From Stenogyne calaminthoides (Eukaryota > Streptophyta > Magnoliopsida > Lamiales > Lamiaceae): DNA of 64,000 nt. Under the pieces are notes generated by a model. It had not been told where the DNA came from, searched no databases, and saw only the letters and a program-made list of their open reading frames with translations. A program made the position numbers and the translations under genes. Positions 33,831-45,984 of the stretch are shown one piece after another; position 1 is the first letter of the stretch, and every line of letters starts with the position of its first letter. The stretch covers positions 18,077,554-18,141,553 of the forward strand of contig JBBCBC010000024.1 in the NCBI GenBank assembly GCA_037126765.1, written 5' to 3'.

Positions 33831-35435
33831 TGTTAGTGTTAGTGTCCTAGAGACAATCTTTTGTAAGGACATAATACTCATATAATATTCAGTATTTGTT
33901 TAATATTATTATTTGTTTAATATTAAATGTATGGCGTTACACTCATTAGAATATTATGTTTGATTGTTTGCATTTATTCTTATATGTGTTCCCTTGAATC
34001 ACTGTTGTCATTGAGTGAGTGAGAACTCAGATGACTTAAGCATGATTCTTAAATAGCCCCAATCGAGGATCATCAAGAAAGGGATATTGATGATGCGATG
34101 GAGATTGGTGTGCGATCTGCATCATACTCTTAGAGAGTGTAGTAAGATCTCACTTACTACGAGATACTAGGTATCTCATGATGGATGCACAAATACCTTA
34201 GAGGGTATTGGTATACCCATCCCGAGAAACCGTTTGATGTAGTTCCACTATATGTGTCTCACGGTGTCTCGATTAGTGGGAGCGATCGATACTCCTTTGA
34301 CTTGAGGTCAATCGCACGACATGTGTGGAGTGATGAACTTTGACCATGACCGACGCTTGCACCCGCTCTATGGGTAGATATGACTTGGATTGGGTTCATC
34401 ACGGCGTATGTGTGCGTGGTAGTTGAACCAAGAAAAGGATTCATTCATCAAAGTGGATTTAGAGAGAATACTCACCTTCTCATCATAATTGGATCTAAGT
34501 CATTGGCCAATGCACGTCAACTTAGACTTTGTGACTAAGTGTGACACTAATGATCAATTAGTGATTTGAGATAAATTGATTAAGTTATTTGAATAGACAC
34601 TTCATCATGTTCAAGACTAATCGAGTATTCGTGAATGAAAGGAGGTAATCGCAATTGCCCACGTTACAGTTACAGGTAGTTGCATGTTTCTCGCAACGTA
34701 CCTCATATATTGAGAATGTCTGATTTATTGACTAGGGTTCAATTAAGACCGTTAGTTTGACTAATCACTCGATATATGAGGGTCTATGGGTCACACAACA
34801 AGTAGTTCCCTTTTACGGATTATAGTTGGTTGATTAAATGTTAAATTAGATTTAATATTTAATTTATGGAAAAGAAATTAATAATAGATTAATTTGGAAT
34901 TAATTATTATTAATATCATTTAATTGAATTGGATTTAATTAAATAAGAATTCCCAATAATTATATTTGGAATATAATTATAGGATTTAATGTATATGGAA
35001 ATAAATCGTAGAGATTTTCATATAAGGCATTTAAATCCGTAGAGATTTATATGGGGAAATGAATCATAGAGATTTATTTAAATAAGGATTAGGGTTTTAA
35101 TTACCTAATTGGGCTAGCTTAAGATTTAAGCTGGGCCTCCCCTATATATACAGACTTTTGGGAATTCACAAATAACGTAACTTCATATTCTCTCCATAAG
35201 ATCTAAAGTTTGGATTTTCCTAGCTGATTCAACTTGGGATTCAACACTGGCAGAATCGTGCTGATCCGTTCTTGGGGATTACGTGGATACCATAGTTGAG
35301 GAATCTGCTCTACAGTTATTGTAAGGTTTCTTGTATGGTTATTGTAATCCTTTGTGTAATTAATTGTTCATTGTTGGTGAACTTTAATTTCCACTGCGCA
35401 TGTATTACGTGTTTACGTGCCTCTATATTCCAACA
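33831..35435 (+). repeat. 3' LTR of element B
   Basis: 1605 bp, TGTTAGTG...TTCCAACA, followed by the target duplication gaaag (35436-35440). A TATA-like 'cctatatata' lies at 35141-35150 within a 240-bp block missing from the 5' LTR. Apart from that block and the terminal hexamer number, the two LTRs are very similar. Confidence 0.95.
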
Positions 35436-36519
35436 GAAAGGACATCGGAGGTCAGCCTGTACTAAGCCTAAGAAGGCTGGTACATAAGGCAATTCTTACA
35501 CACTGGTTATTGAAACTTGTTTAGCGACGCATGCTTCCCATTCATGGGTAATGGATGCAGGAACCACTAATCACGATTGTTTCAATATTTCAAGGATTCT
35601 AGATAATCCAACAATTTAGTGAAAGTGAGATCACTAGCACCGTGGGCAATGTTACAAAAGTAGCGGTTATTGCAATGGAGAAGTACAACTATCTTTTAGT
35701 GGTAGAATTTTAGTTTTAAGAGACGTTCTTTATGTTCCCAATTTTAGAAAGAATTCACTTTCAGTTTCTAATATTTTTTTGTGGATACTCAATTTCTTTT
35801 TATATGAATGTTATCATTTCTCAAAATGATGAGTTTATTTGTTATGGGACATTGATGAACAATCTCTATACTATTAATAGGGCACATCACACGTAAAATG
35901 CATCTTATAACACATCGACTATTTTGAGTAAAATAAAACGTTCTTCAGACATGAACGAAACACTTATGTGGTGTCTAAGACTAGGTCATATTAATTTAAA
36001 AAGGATCCAAAGGTTGCTAAAAGATTGATCATTGGAGTCTCTCCGTGTTGAACCATTTCCAACTTGCGAATCTTGTTTAGAGGGTAAAATGACCAAGAGG
36101 ACATTTGGAGCCAAGGGGAATAGAGCCACTGAAGTGTTAAAAATCGTTCATACTGACGTATGTGGTCCAATGTCAATCAAAGCAAGAGGGGTTTAGGAGT
36201 ATTTCGTTACTTTTATCGATAATTACTCAAGACATGGATACATTTTTCTTATGAAGCATAAGTCCGAGACCTTTGATAAATTCAAAGCGTTCAAGGCCGA
36301 AGCAGAAAGTATCAAGTTTCTGCGATCTGATCGTGGAGGTGAATACCTCAGCGATGATTTTCTGAACTACTTATCAGATAAGGGGATTGTATCCCAGTTG
36401 ACTGCTCCCGGTACCCCTTAACAAAATGGGGTAGTAGAACGAAGAAATAGAACTCTTTTAGAAATGGTCAGATCAATGATGAGTTATTCGGATCTTCCAA
36501 ATCGTTTTGGGGTCATGCC
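35436..36519 (+). pseudogene. Gag end, protease and integrase of element A (after the B insertion)
   Basis: It starts with the second half of the zinc knuckle ('GHRRSACTKPKK'), then protease 'WVMDAGTTNHDCF' in place of the usual D-S/T-G (here D-A-G, altered active site), a degraded pre-integrase region ('CESCLEGKMTKRTF' with 'LRLGHI') and integrase ('IVHTDVCGPM', 'FIDNYSRHGYIFLMKHKSE', 'FLRSDRGGEYLSDDF', 'NGVVERRNRTLLEMVRSMM'). Frames change repeatedly. Both the interruption by B and the point mutations mark it as old. Confidence 0.88.
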
Positions 36520-37920
36520 TTGGAAATATCAACTTACATTCTAAACATGGTATCATCCAAATCGATTCCTAAAAATCCGAAAGAATTGTGGATCGGGCGC
36601 AAGCCCAGTTTAAGACACATGAAAATTTGGGGGTGTCCGTCATACGTGTTGGACAAGGAAGACGGTAAGTTGGACCCACGTTCAGAATTAAGGTTGTTTA
36701 TAGGGTACCCCGAAGGAACGAAAGGGTGTATGCTCTATGGCCCCAAGGTCATACAACGAGGCGATCCAAGACAAGGATGCAGATTCTTAGCAAGCAACGA
36801 TGGTAGCTGAGATGGGTTCTATGGATCACAATCAAGTGTGAGAGCTAATCGAACCACCCAATGGGGTAAAACCCATAGGATGTAAATGGGTTTACAAGAG
36901 AAAAAGAGGACCGGACGGGAAGGTCGAGACCTTCAAGTCTAGACTTGTGGCAAAAGGATACACTCAGAAAGAAAGGATCGACTATGAGGAAACCTTTCCA
37001 CCTGTAGCTATACTTAAGTCCATCCGTATTCTCTTGTCGATAGCTGCTAATCTAGATTTTGAGATCTGGTAAATGGATGTCAAGACAGCTTTCCTAAATG
37101 GAAGTCTTGAAGAAGAAATCTATATACGCCAATCCGAAGGCTTCATTACGAAAGGCCAAGAGCATCTCGTTTGCAAGCTTAAGAAGTCCATTTACGGACT
37201 AATGCAAAATAAATTCGAGAGTTGTGTATACAAGAAGTGTGTCGGAACTGCCTTGGTATTCTTAATACTATACATAGACGACATTCTGCTCATCGGAAAT
37301 GATGTAAAGATGTTGTCAGACGTAAAGGTATGACTATCAAATCAGTTTGATATGAAAGGCTTAGGAGAAGCCAGTCACATCCTTGGGATCAATATTACTC
37401 GAGATCGCAAGAAAAGGACGATAGGCTTGTCGCAAACTTCATACATAGACACTGTTTTGAAGCCATTCAGCATGCATGATTCCAAGAAAGGTTTCTTACC
37501 TTTTATGCATGGAATCCATCTGTCAAAAGGAATGTGTCAAAAGACATAGAACGAGATAGATGACATGAGTGGCATTCTATACGCGTCGGCGGTTGGAAGC
37601 TTCATGTATGCAATATTGTGCAAAAGACCGGATATTTGCTTTACCATAGAAATGGTAGCAAGATATCAGAGTAACCCGGGAAAAGAACACTGGACTGCTG
37701 TTAAAAATATTTTGAAGTATCTGAAAAGAACTCGAGATAGGATGTTAGTTTATTAGTCTAATAGTATTATTCTCGCAGGATACACGGACTCAGATTTTCA
37801 ATCAGACATAGATTTCGGAAGATCTGTCTCAGGTAATGTGTTAAGTTTGGGAAGTGTAGCCATGACATGGAGGAGTGTGAAGCATAAATGCATACACTCG
37901 AGAGACATGTGAAAGGAATG
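36520..37920 (+). pseudogene. Reverse transcriptase and truncated RNase H of element A
   Basis: Readable blocks: 'NPKELWIGRKPSLRHMKIWGCPSYV' (integrase C-terminus), then a deletion of the linker, 'GVKPIGCKWVYKRK', 'AKGYTQKERIDYEETF', 'MDVKTAFLNGSLEEEIYI', 'CKLKKSIYGL', the catalytic 'YIDDILLIGND', 'MKGLGEASHILGINITRD', 'YASAVGSFMYAILCKRPDICF', 'HWTAVKNILKYLKRT' and RNase H start 'GYTDSDFQSD...SVSG'. RNase H breaks off at about 37900. 'gagtataagtgggaga' occurs twice (about 37951 and 38024), probably from a local duplication at the polypurine tract. Confidence 0.88.
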
Positions 37921-38028
37921 GTTGTCAAGTGCGTTGCCAAGCTGCTTTGAGTATAAGTGGGAGAAATATTAAGAATATGTGTATGACATGTGACGTGATG
38001 TAGTATACTTAAAAGCAGACTTTGAGTA

Positions 38029-38040
38029 TAAGTGGGAGAT
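38029..38040 (+). other. Polypurine tract of element A
   Basis: TAAGTGGGAGAT directly before the LTR start TGTTGGGG at 38041. It is identical in core to that of element B. Confidence 0.85.
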
Positions 38041-38995
38041 TGTTGGGGTTAAACGTGAAAGTATGCTTTCTATAACAGACTAATGTACTCTTATGTACTG
38101 AATATAAATCTTTTATCACTGTTGTTTTAAATATGAATGAATGTTATTTATTTATTATTGACCGTTCAATATTAGTACATATTGCATTGTAGTTAATGTG
38201 GTGATACCCGATCACAGAAGATCACATTAACGGTTCCTTGTAAATAAGTACTTCTTCACAACCTAGATGGAATTGAACACTCCATTGGTAGAGGTTGAAG
38301 TGCAAAGCTTAGATTGGCCTATCTTGAACAAGAAACTGCGCTAGTGCATTGTGATGTGCTAAAGCGGACCTATAGAGAGGATAAATTCTTCCGTACTGAC
38401 TTATGGGATGAAGAATTAGACCTCAGTGGTTGTTGATTTCTTAATCTCTATCACTTAAATAGGACTGTGTGTGATTAATATTTATTGTTTTGATCTATGT
38501 TGAGTTTAGAATCAGATAGTGATTCTAACTTTGTATTTTGGGCAATATTACTAATTACATGGCAATTGCTAAGATTTAATATAGAGAAACGAGTGCAAAG
38601 AAAGTCTTGTTTGATTTGTCCCCTTGGTGGGCTCAGAAGTTTTATCATACCAATCTTGCTAGTGGATTAAGTTCCGGTATGGATAATAATGTTGAGTTGT
38701 CTTTACTCCAAGGAATAAGATATTAATTAATATAAAACTTTTCATTGGCTTAATTAATTAATGGACAAAATAATCTTAAACACGGAAAATAATAATCGGA
38801 ATAGTGCAATATTAATTTTATAGTGGAATAAATTAATATTAATTGGCTGAATAATATTGTGGCTCAATATTAGAATTCAGAGTCCATTAGAAGGTTCAAT
38901 CTTAATTCTCCTAAAGACCCCTCAAGTAACCTAATATACTGCAATTAATGAAAAAGTGATTAAAATGAAAAAAAATATTATTCCCTAATTTTTTC
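38041..38995 (+). repeat. 3' LTR of element A, first part
   Basis: Aligns from TGTTGGGG with the family LTR (compare the minus strand of 29326 onward and 729 onward): 'aaagtatgcttt', 'gatcacagaagatcacattaac', 'aatattactaattacatggcaattgctaagatttaat' and 'gagtccattagaaggttcaatcttaattctcctaaag'. Interrupted at 38995 by a Mutator-like element; it continues at 40725. Confidence 0.88.
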
Positions 38996-40249
38996 GGGTA
39001 AAAAACTGATAACTTCAGTTGAGAACCGCTACTTACTATCCGATACATTTCCAATTTTTCTCACAACCAACTACAATAATATAATGTCAATCTTCCTAAT
39101 TTGCCGTCAACAATATATATACATATATCTACTGAAATGAACTGAGCGGAGTATTATTCAACCATTTGGGCATTGAGTTGACAGGCATAGACATCATTGT
39201 TACTTTTTTTTCACATTCTCCAACGCTAAAGATATGGACAAAACTTCTTTGGAAAGCTAAACTTTACCACTTAGAATCATTTTCCTATACATACATACAG
39301 TGCATGTATCTATATCCCTACTCAAGTTCCCCAACAGTAGAGAGAATATAATTGACTCATTAATTTTTTTTTTTGTTTATTTTACAATCCAAAAAAAAAA
39401 GTGACGATGATAAATTTATGTTTCGAGCCAGGATAAATACACGTGCCCATAATATGTTGTTTAAAATGCAAATGCAAAAAATAACACATTGCATATATAT
39501 CAAAAAGTTTACATATAAAAAATCAACTTTTAGAATTTACATATACATAATCATACGCCACCATTCTGCACACAATCTTCAAACTCAATATATTGCATAG
39601 AATACAAAAACAATGCATATACACATTAAAACTTTTACATATACCAATTCAAATTCTATAACAATCTAAATTGAAAAATTCATTCTTGTGTCTTGTATAT
39701 GTGTCCGCATCATCACTTTATTCATATGGTTCATTAAAAGCTTCTTGCACAAAAACAAAAAACAAGAAAAACGGCCTGAAACCATCACCACAATGAAAAT
39801 GAACAAACTAGAAAAATAATAACAATAAATTGTACAATGACACAATTCTTAAACTTAGAACTGATATTAAAATGAGATGCATATTCATAGTAAGGGTTGC
39901 ACACTCGCACAATAAAGTTGCATAATAAAAGTTGCATACACATATAATACATTGCATATCCACATAATACATTGCATACACTCGTAACACATTGTTATAT
40001 ACACATAAGCAATTTGCGTATTTACATTGTAGAGTGGTGTTGGTATTGGAAGAGGGTGATGATTGTTTTTCTATCATCAACAAGAAATCCACCCCCATTC
40101 TCATTCCCAAAACTCCCACATAAAACAATACCAAAACCATTAAACTACTCCAGCTTCAGTTTCTTTTCCCCTATTTAATTTCCATCCAATCATCGCATCA
40201 CAAATCATATTGTTTCTTTCATCATCTAAAAAATTTCAAGCTCTCAACA

Positions 40250-40466
40250 ATGGCGATTCTCAATTTCTTCATCCTCTCACTAATTTCCATCTCTTTTTTC
40301 AAATTTTCCTCCCCTCTCTCAGCCGGTGGAGCCCCTCTGCCCTCCTCCACCTTCGCCGCCCAACGACAGTTGTCGTCTATTATACTATTACCCACCTCCC
40401 TACGGCAGCGGCGCCGGTGGAACTTACTACCTGTCGTCAAATTTTTCCCCACCACCGCAACCATAA
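40250..40466 (+). pseudogene. Captured proline/tyrosine-rich cell-wall-type protein fragment
   Basis: ATG at 40250 starts a hydrophobic N-terminus (MAILNFFILSLISISFFKF...SAGG, about 26 residues) with the look of a secretory signal peptide and a plant-like 5' flank. From about 40329 the coding pattern shifts one base and reads 'CPPPPSPPNDSC', 'YYYPPPYGSGAGGTYY' and 'FSPPPQP', ending at TAA 40464-40466. CPPPPSPP followed by YYYPPP and Gly/Tyr-rich turns is the pattern of small secreted hydroxyproline-rich/extensin-like proteins. The frame break and short end make it a pseudogene. Its position inside a 9-bp-TSD element suggests transduplication from a host gene elsewhere. Confidence 0.6.
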
Positions 40467-40473
40467 GAGCATA

Positions 40474-40522
40474 ATATGGAGAGAGGGAGGGAGGGAGGGG
40501 GGGAGAGAGAGAGAGAGAGAGT
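40474..40522. repeat. GA-rich microsatellite
   Basis: (GGGA)n followed by (GA)n, just after the captured gene fragment. Confidence 0.9.
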
Positions 40523-40724
40523 ATTGCAAAGAAGAGAAGTGCAGAGTCATGTCAAAGTCTCTTCTCTACTTTTCCTCTTATTTTTAATCAATACTTTACA
40601 TCACATGTGCAAGGCTATTTCGGGTACAGATGGAAAATAATTTTGTATCAGATCGCAAGAGGAAAAGTTGTTTGTACCTGGCAATAAGTGGCGTGAGTTT
40701 TATGTAGTTTTTAGCCATATTCCC

Positions 40725-40912
40725 AATTTTTCCTAATTTTTCGAAAATTATGTACGAAAAGAAGAGAAAAGATTTTATTGATTTTCTTGAAAAGATTTTA
40801 TGGAAAAAGATAAGTATTCTTGGAATACAAGATTATCTCATAAATTCAAGAAATCTCAAATCTTGTTTCTTTCCTTGTTAAATTCGAAAATGTCATAAGA
40901 TAAGGAGGAAAA
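40725..40912 (+). repeat. 3' LTR of element A, continuation, truncated
   Basis: Resumes 'cctaatttttcgaaaattatg' and runs parallel to 19655-19850 of the 5' LTR ('gaaaagaagagaaaagatttt', 'ataagtattcttggaatacaagattat', 'ttgttaaattcgaaaatgtcataagataaggaggaaaa'). Homology ends at about 40912. The next 33 bp (40913-40945) are unassigned and lead to element G. Confidence 0.88.
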
Positions 40913-40945
40913 GATTGTACCAGAGGCCTAATAACCCTGCTAGAG

Positions 40946-43900
40946 TGTAACACCCCGTCCCAAAATTAAATAAAAGAACTCTTTAAAATAAATATTTATG
41001 TGTGCTTTCTTTTCTAAATAAATTTAAGAGCGTGTATACTTGCTAAGATTTTATTTTAGGGAATCGAACGAGTATTTGAGCAAGAGCACTCCTAGTATTT
41101 AAGAATGAATTTATTAAACAAAGCTGTTACCATGAGTTAATATGATAAAAATATTATGAGAAAAGAATATTTAATAAATTAAGATTTTCGGTATAAAACT
41201 TGAAAATCCACTGAATAATAAAAACGACGATGAGAAATCCGCCTTGTCTAACAAAATTAGAATTATTGAGAAATTTAAGAAAAATCAAAATTATAAATTA
41301 AATAATTAAATAAATAATTTTCGTCTCGGAACGTGACGATTTAATCGCTAAAAGTCCTAAACAATTAATTGTAATGAAGCGGTGAATTTTAATTAACGAA
41401 ACTGCGAACTTATAATACAGATATGGAGTGAGATTAATACTGAGTAGTAATAAACATCGATCTAATTAAATATCTTTTTAAGAAGGATACCCTAACCACA
41501 AATTAAAGATGTGGCCACAAATCATTAACTATTCAAATTAAGCTTAAAAGAAATGAGTTAAACAAAATTCCTCCCCTTCTTTCCCAACACCATCGGCCCC
41601 TCACTTCTTCTCCTATATATACACCCCACTTTCACCATCAATCATCTTCTCCAAAAAAAAATAACAAAGTGCCCAAACGCTGCCATTTTTTTTCCTCCAC
41701 AATCCAAGCAAGGAGCTCACTTTCTCCTTTCTCCTCCAAACCCATCGATCACCATCATCAAATTTCATCATCATCATCGTCAAGTTCATCATCATCATCG
41801 AGCTCATCATCTTCATGATCAAGCCAAAGCTCTTCCTCAATTCAAGTGTTCCTTTTGAGGTAATCTTGAAACTCATGAGAAGTAAGAAGAACACCTCTCT
41901 TATTTCCTCTTATTTCTTCATCTTGCTTACTTTCCATCTCTTTTTCTTTAAATCAAAGCCAAGATCGTCTTCTCCAAGTAACTACGAGACTCCCCGACGT
42001 CCTAATTCTCTAAAAATGTCCAAGTTCTAGGCTTAATCAAGAAGAAATCAACAAGAGGTAATTTAATAAACCCGTTTCAAAGTTATGCTCGTTCATATGA
42101 TCGGCGAAGAAATTGAGTACTTAAACGTGTTGGTATTTGCTAGATTAGGAATCATGCGTGATGCTTGAAGTGTAGACGTCATGCTCGTATTTTTAGTTTT
42201 CAAAAATTGTACCGTTATGCTGTCAAAATTTACGCTCAAATGTGTCAAGTTGAAACGTCAAAAACTGTTTTCCGAAGTGATTTTTTACTCGCCGTCGAAT
42301 ACCCTATAGTATGGTACCGAATTTTATGTTTTAAAACACCCTTGTGCTCTCTTATATGTATATATGATCGTGGTCTCGTTACTCAATTTTGGTGTCGTTA
42401 TGCTGCTCGATTTTATGTTTAAACATTGTAGCTCAAAAACTAAAATTCTGGAAAAACTGCTACTCGAATTCACTAATTAATAACTTTGAAAATTCATATC
42501 TCGAGTTCTATAAATCATTTTAAGATGAAACTAGCGGCAAGTTAAATTTCATCAAGGCTAATGTATTCTTATAAATCTCATATTTTTTCACTGGGTAGAA
42601 TCGGAGTTATGATTTATTTCGAAAAGTGTGGTATGCTGGAAAAAAATCTGAAATTTTAGTGTGAGTGAGGTAATTTCAATTGTCTACAACTTTCTGATAA
42701 AAACGTCTTTTTAACTAAAGCAAAAAGGGTAATATTCTCTACATATTGTAGTTTCTAAATATAAAAATTTGAGTCATTTCGATAATCGTGTAAAAGTTAT
42801 GTACGTGCTAAAAGTAACACAAAAACTGGGCGTCTTCTTTGAACAAGGAATGCGTTTCAAACCCCTGACTTTCATGACACTTTTAACTGACTTCCACTCG
42901 ATATTTCTGAACGATTTTTCATGCCAATAAACTTCATATTACAAGATTTAAAAGGCCAAAATTTTAACCTTGATCGGACTAACAAATCAACGGGAAACAG
43001 CTTGCGAAAATGGAAGAAAATCATAGTTTTGGGACACTAACTTTCCGGAAAAATGTTAAAACTAAATACTTAAACTTTTATGAGGCTTGTCACTTAGTAT
43101 TATGATTTTTGGTTAATTTTTATCTCCACAAAACCTTATGTGTTCCATTCTTCTTTGTGCCACGAAACTTAGAGTCCTTTAAAAATCTTTTCAAAAAATA
43201 ATTTTAGGACTTTAATTAATAAACTCTAAATAGCCGTTTCTTGTAGAAAAATTCAATAAATATTCGAGTGGATAAAACCCTAAGAAAAGAGCTTAACGTC
43301 CTCGTTAGACTTACGAATAAAATTAATTCAATCAATAAATGACGTGAACCTGAATATATATTGTACTAGGTGAAGTGCTGCTCAAACAAATACTCGGACG
43401 ATTACTACCACGCTCGAACTCTTCAAACCACATCCAAGTCTTGTAACTTTTCGTAAAGTTAACGAGGTGGGTGTCATTACTGTATTGCCTTGAATGTTAT
43501 ATGGACTGTTGGTGTATTTCAAACTGAACTAAACAAATACCAATCTATAATTAAGAACACAAGAAAATAATAATAAAATGGATAAGCTTATGAATGATAT
43601 GCTATGTATCTTACGAGATACATAAGATACGATTTCACGTAGGAGGTGGGAAGATGAAAAAGGGGATTGCACGTGGTAGCTGTTACCAGTGTCCCACATG
43701 ATAATTATCATGCTATGTAGGCTGGAAGCGACAAGGGGATTGCATGTGGTCGGAGCAACCAGTGTCCCAAAATGAATCAAAATGATCTAAATGAAATGTT
43801 ATATGATCAAATGATCATGATGTATGATATCTTATGAATATCATCGATGTTTAAGAAATTAAGCTACTAATAAGATTACCATAAGATACCAAGCTACGAA

Positions 43901-44514
43901 CGAGTTTATACGATGACTTCGAGCAACCCTCCAAAAATCATCTACGCAAAAGCTTATGAATAATCTCTTAATAAAATACCAAGATAATTATATTTCGGCG
44001 TACTGCCAATCTGTATAACAGCGTGCAGGATGCCCATACGTGAGAAGTAGCTCACGCCCCCCTTTTTAATACCATTTTAGGTTTTGACTTCGAGGGGCCG
44101 GAGCAGCAGCAGGGATGACACAGAGTTTCCCAAGCTTTAATAAATTTGATGCATATTTATAGATATATTTACACTCATATCAAACCTCTCTAAAATAAAT
44201 GCTTCGCTCTTATGTTGAGTGAATTTATTCATATGCCGAGCAACAAACTCTTTAAAAGTTGCTAGATGATTTAAAATGTATGCTACCTTATTAATGACTG
44301 ATCTTACTATAATGTCATAATATGATTTTAAATAAAACGGGCCCACACTTTTTCACATTTCATAAATCATTATTAACTGTGCAAACTTATATCTTTTACT
44401 CGATGTATTACTTTATAAAGATTTTTTTTAATCAGGGTTTTTGGTTACTAAGTGACAACTCGAATCTAGAGTGTTAAAGCGATAAAAGCTTCATTCCTGA
44501 TTCGGGGCGTTACA
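40946..44514 (+). repeat. 5' LTR of element G (Ty3-type)
   Basis: 3569 bp, starting TGTAACACCCCGTCCC and ending GGGGCGTTACA, an inverted pair typical of plant Ty3 chromovirus LTRs. A primer site follows after two bases. A TATA-like 'cctatatatacac' lies at about 41611-41624, followed by a C/T-rich and (atc)n-rich stretch (41750-41820). No coding sequence is recognised inside. The long LTR suggests a Tekay/Del-like element, but this is inferred from LTR features only. Confidence 0.82.
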
Positions 44515-44516
44515 GG

Positions 44517-44528
44517 TGGTATCAGAGC
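44517..44528 (+). other. Primer binding site of element G
   Basis: TGGTATCAGAGC, a perfect tRNA-Met complement, two bases after the LTR, followed by 'ctaggttcaac'. Confidence 0.9.
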
Positions 44529-45984
44529 CTAGGTTCAACTTTCGGACAAAAATCTAAAATAAATTCTTTTTTTTTAATTAAAATCTTTTATAGAAAGCTT
44601 TCAAAAAAAAAGGAACTCGCATATATATTAATATACTAGTAATTAGAAAATCTTAAAAGTTGAATATAAAATGATTAACAGAATACATTATACTAATATA
44701 TGAACTACTTAAAACTAAGTTACTTGTGGGAAAATGTGTCTCCTGCTGCAGCCGAAGCACCTCAAGGTATGTTCCGATAGTACAGTAATGAATGATTACA
44801 AGGACGTAACTGCATAACTTACGAAAGATATGAACACAAGATTTATGATTCGTACCTCACGGCAAGAGGGTTCATTATATATATTTTCATAATAAACGAT
44901 AGATACTTACATTAGTCAAATTACTTGATACACGTGTGGAAGACTATTTGCTTACGTGCTTACTTAAAATACGTGTGAGAAGACTATTTGCTTACGTGCT
45001 TTTAAAATAATAGACATACGTGTGGAAATATTTTTACTGCATACACAAAAAATGATAAGAAAAATCTTTTCTTTTATAGGACGATCGTGTTACATCCTAG
45101 GGAGCCATTCCCATCCCATTAGAGAGAGTCATGACCATCGCCGATCGCTACCGCGATATTTTACAGTTTTCCTTGGAGGTGATTGCCGCGTATGTCGCCC
45201 GGCTTCGTGACTTTACGTCTGCCACCGCCCTCTTCGGGCACCGATCTGATTCGAGGAGACCGACTTTGCTGCGGCAAATCATTTTGTCGGAGGGATCCAG
45301 GGGCTATATCGCCCTATAGCGCTGGGTATCCTCCAATGGATGACCAAAGATCGACCACTGCCTTGGTAGAGCAGTCCATCTGAGGCTTTTTCTTGCCGAG
45401 GTAACTTTCGGGGAATTACAAATGTCTATCAAGAATAGACGACGATCGCCGAGGAGGCAAATCATTGGGCCGACACCAAAGATAGCACCGGAGAGACGTC
45501 ATTTAAATGATGCGATTTTGAGTCGCATGAGCCCATAAACGGCTCATATGTAGAACGCAGGATTTGGAGCATATAACCACCTTAGCGAGGTACATGCGGA
45601 GGAGTACTTTAGTCGGCCAGACTTCGGCCATATTCAAAGCCACCCATCATTGGGATGCTAGTGGATTAGCCGGAGGACCCGCTATCTTAGACCCACTACC
45701 ACCCGAGCATGATCAAGAGCATTTGAGATCTGGGTGGAGATCGATTTCCGATGACGAGACATTATCGGTAAGAGTGATGAGTGCCTTCCCTTTGACCCTT
45801 ACCCCGCCGTCGATGGAGCGGGACCTCGTCATCCTCCCGGTTTTTAGTGGTCCACTTCATCCCCTATATATATATAGTATATATATCGCAAATATATAAA
45901 GCCTAACCATATAGATATTATCGACATATAGTACCCCGTCGGACTGCGGCCTGCCCTTTTTGTATTAGGCCCTAGCTTACCCAC
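44529..45984 (+). other. Internal region of element G, unassigned
   Basis: Lies between the G primer site and the E insertion. 44529-45060 is AT-rich leader. 45060-45900 is richer in GC, with several short open frames (for example 45131-45319 and 45564-45899) that I cannot match to Ty3 Gag or any other family. The high number of 'tcgg/ccga' strings resembles the CG-converted CTG/CAG pattern in element E, so real reading frames may be obscured. The last 5 bases (cccac) are the E target duplication. Confidence 0.5.

Larger units (their letters stand above)
22411..35435 (+). mobile_element. Element B: Ty1-copia retrotransposon, full length, interrupted by element C
   Basis: It has two LTRs (22411-23791, 33831-35435), a PBS (23793-23804), gag-pol (29625-33751), a PPT (33819-33830) and a perfect 5-bp target duplication gaaag (22406-22410 / 35436-35440). 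Removing C (25538-29331 including one tgaac copy) leaves an element of about 9.2 kb. Pol is broken by several stops and frameshifts, so it is not autonomous now. Confidence 0.95.
38996..40724 (+). mobile_element. Mutator-like (Pack-MULE type) non-autonomous element
   Basis: 1729 bp inserted in the A 3' LTR. The flanks are aattttttc (38987-38995) and aatttttcc (40725-40733), a 9-bp target duplication with one T lost, and the uninterrupted LTR at 19651-19670 shows the empty site. The ends begin GGG and, inverted, GGG, and carry loosely matching repeats ('taaaaaactgataa...ccgctacttact...cgatac' versus the inverted right end 'ctaaaaactacataa...cgccacttatt...ggtac'). 9-bp duplications with G-rich starts are typical of Mutator. 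It contains a captured gene fragment (40250-40466) and no transposase. Confidence 0.72.

Noticed and set aside
40946..44514. Host gene with long UTR in the C/T-rich and (atc)n stretch near 41600-42000
   Set aside because: The segment lies inside a terminal-repeat-bounded Ty3-type LTR with a primer site behind it; the short ORFs there are not conserved-looking.
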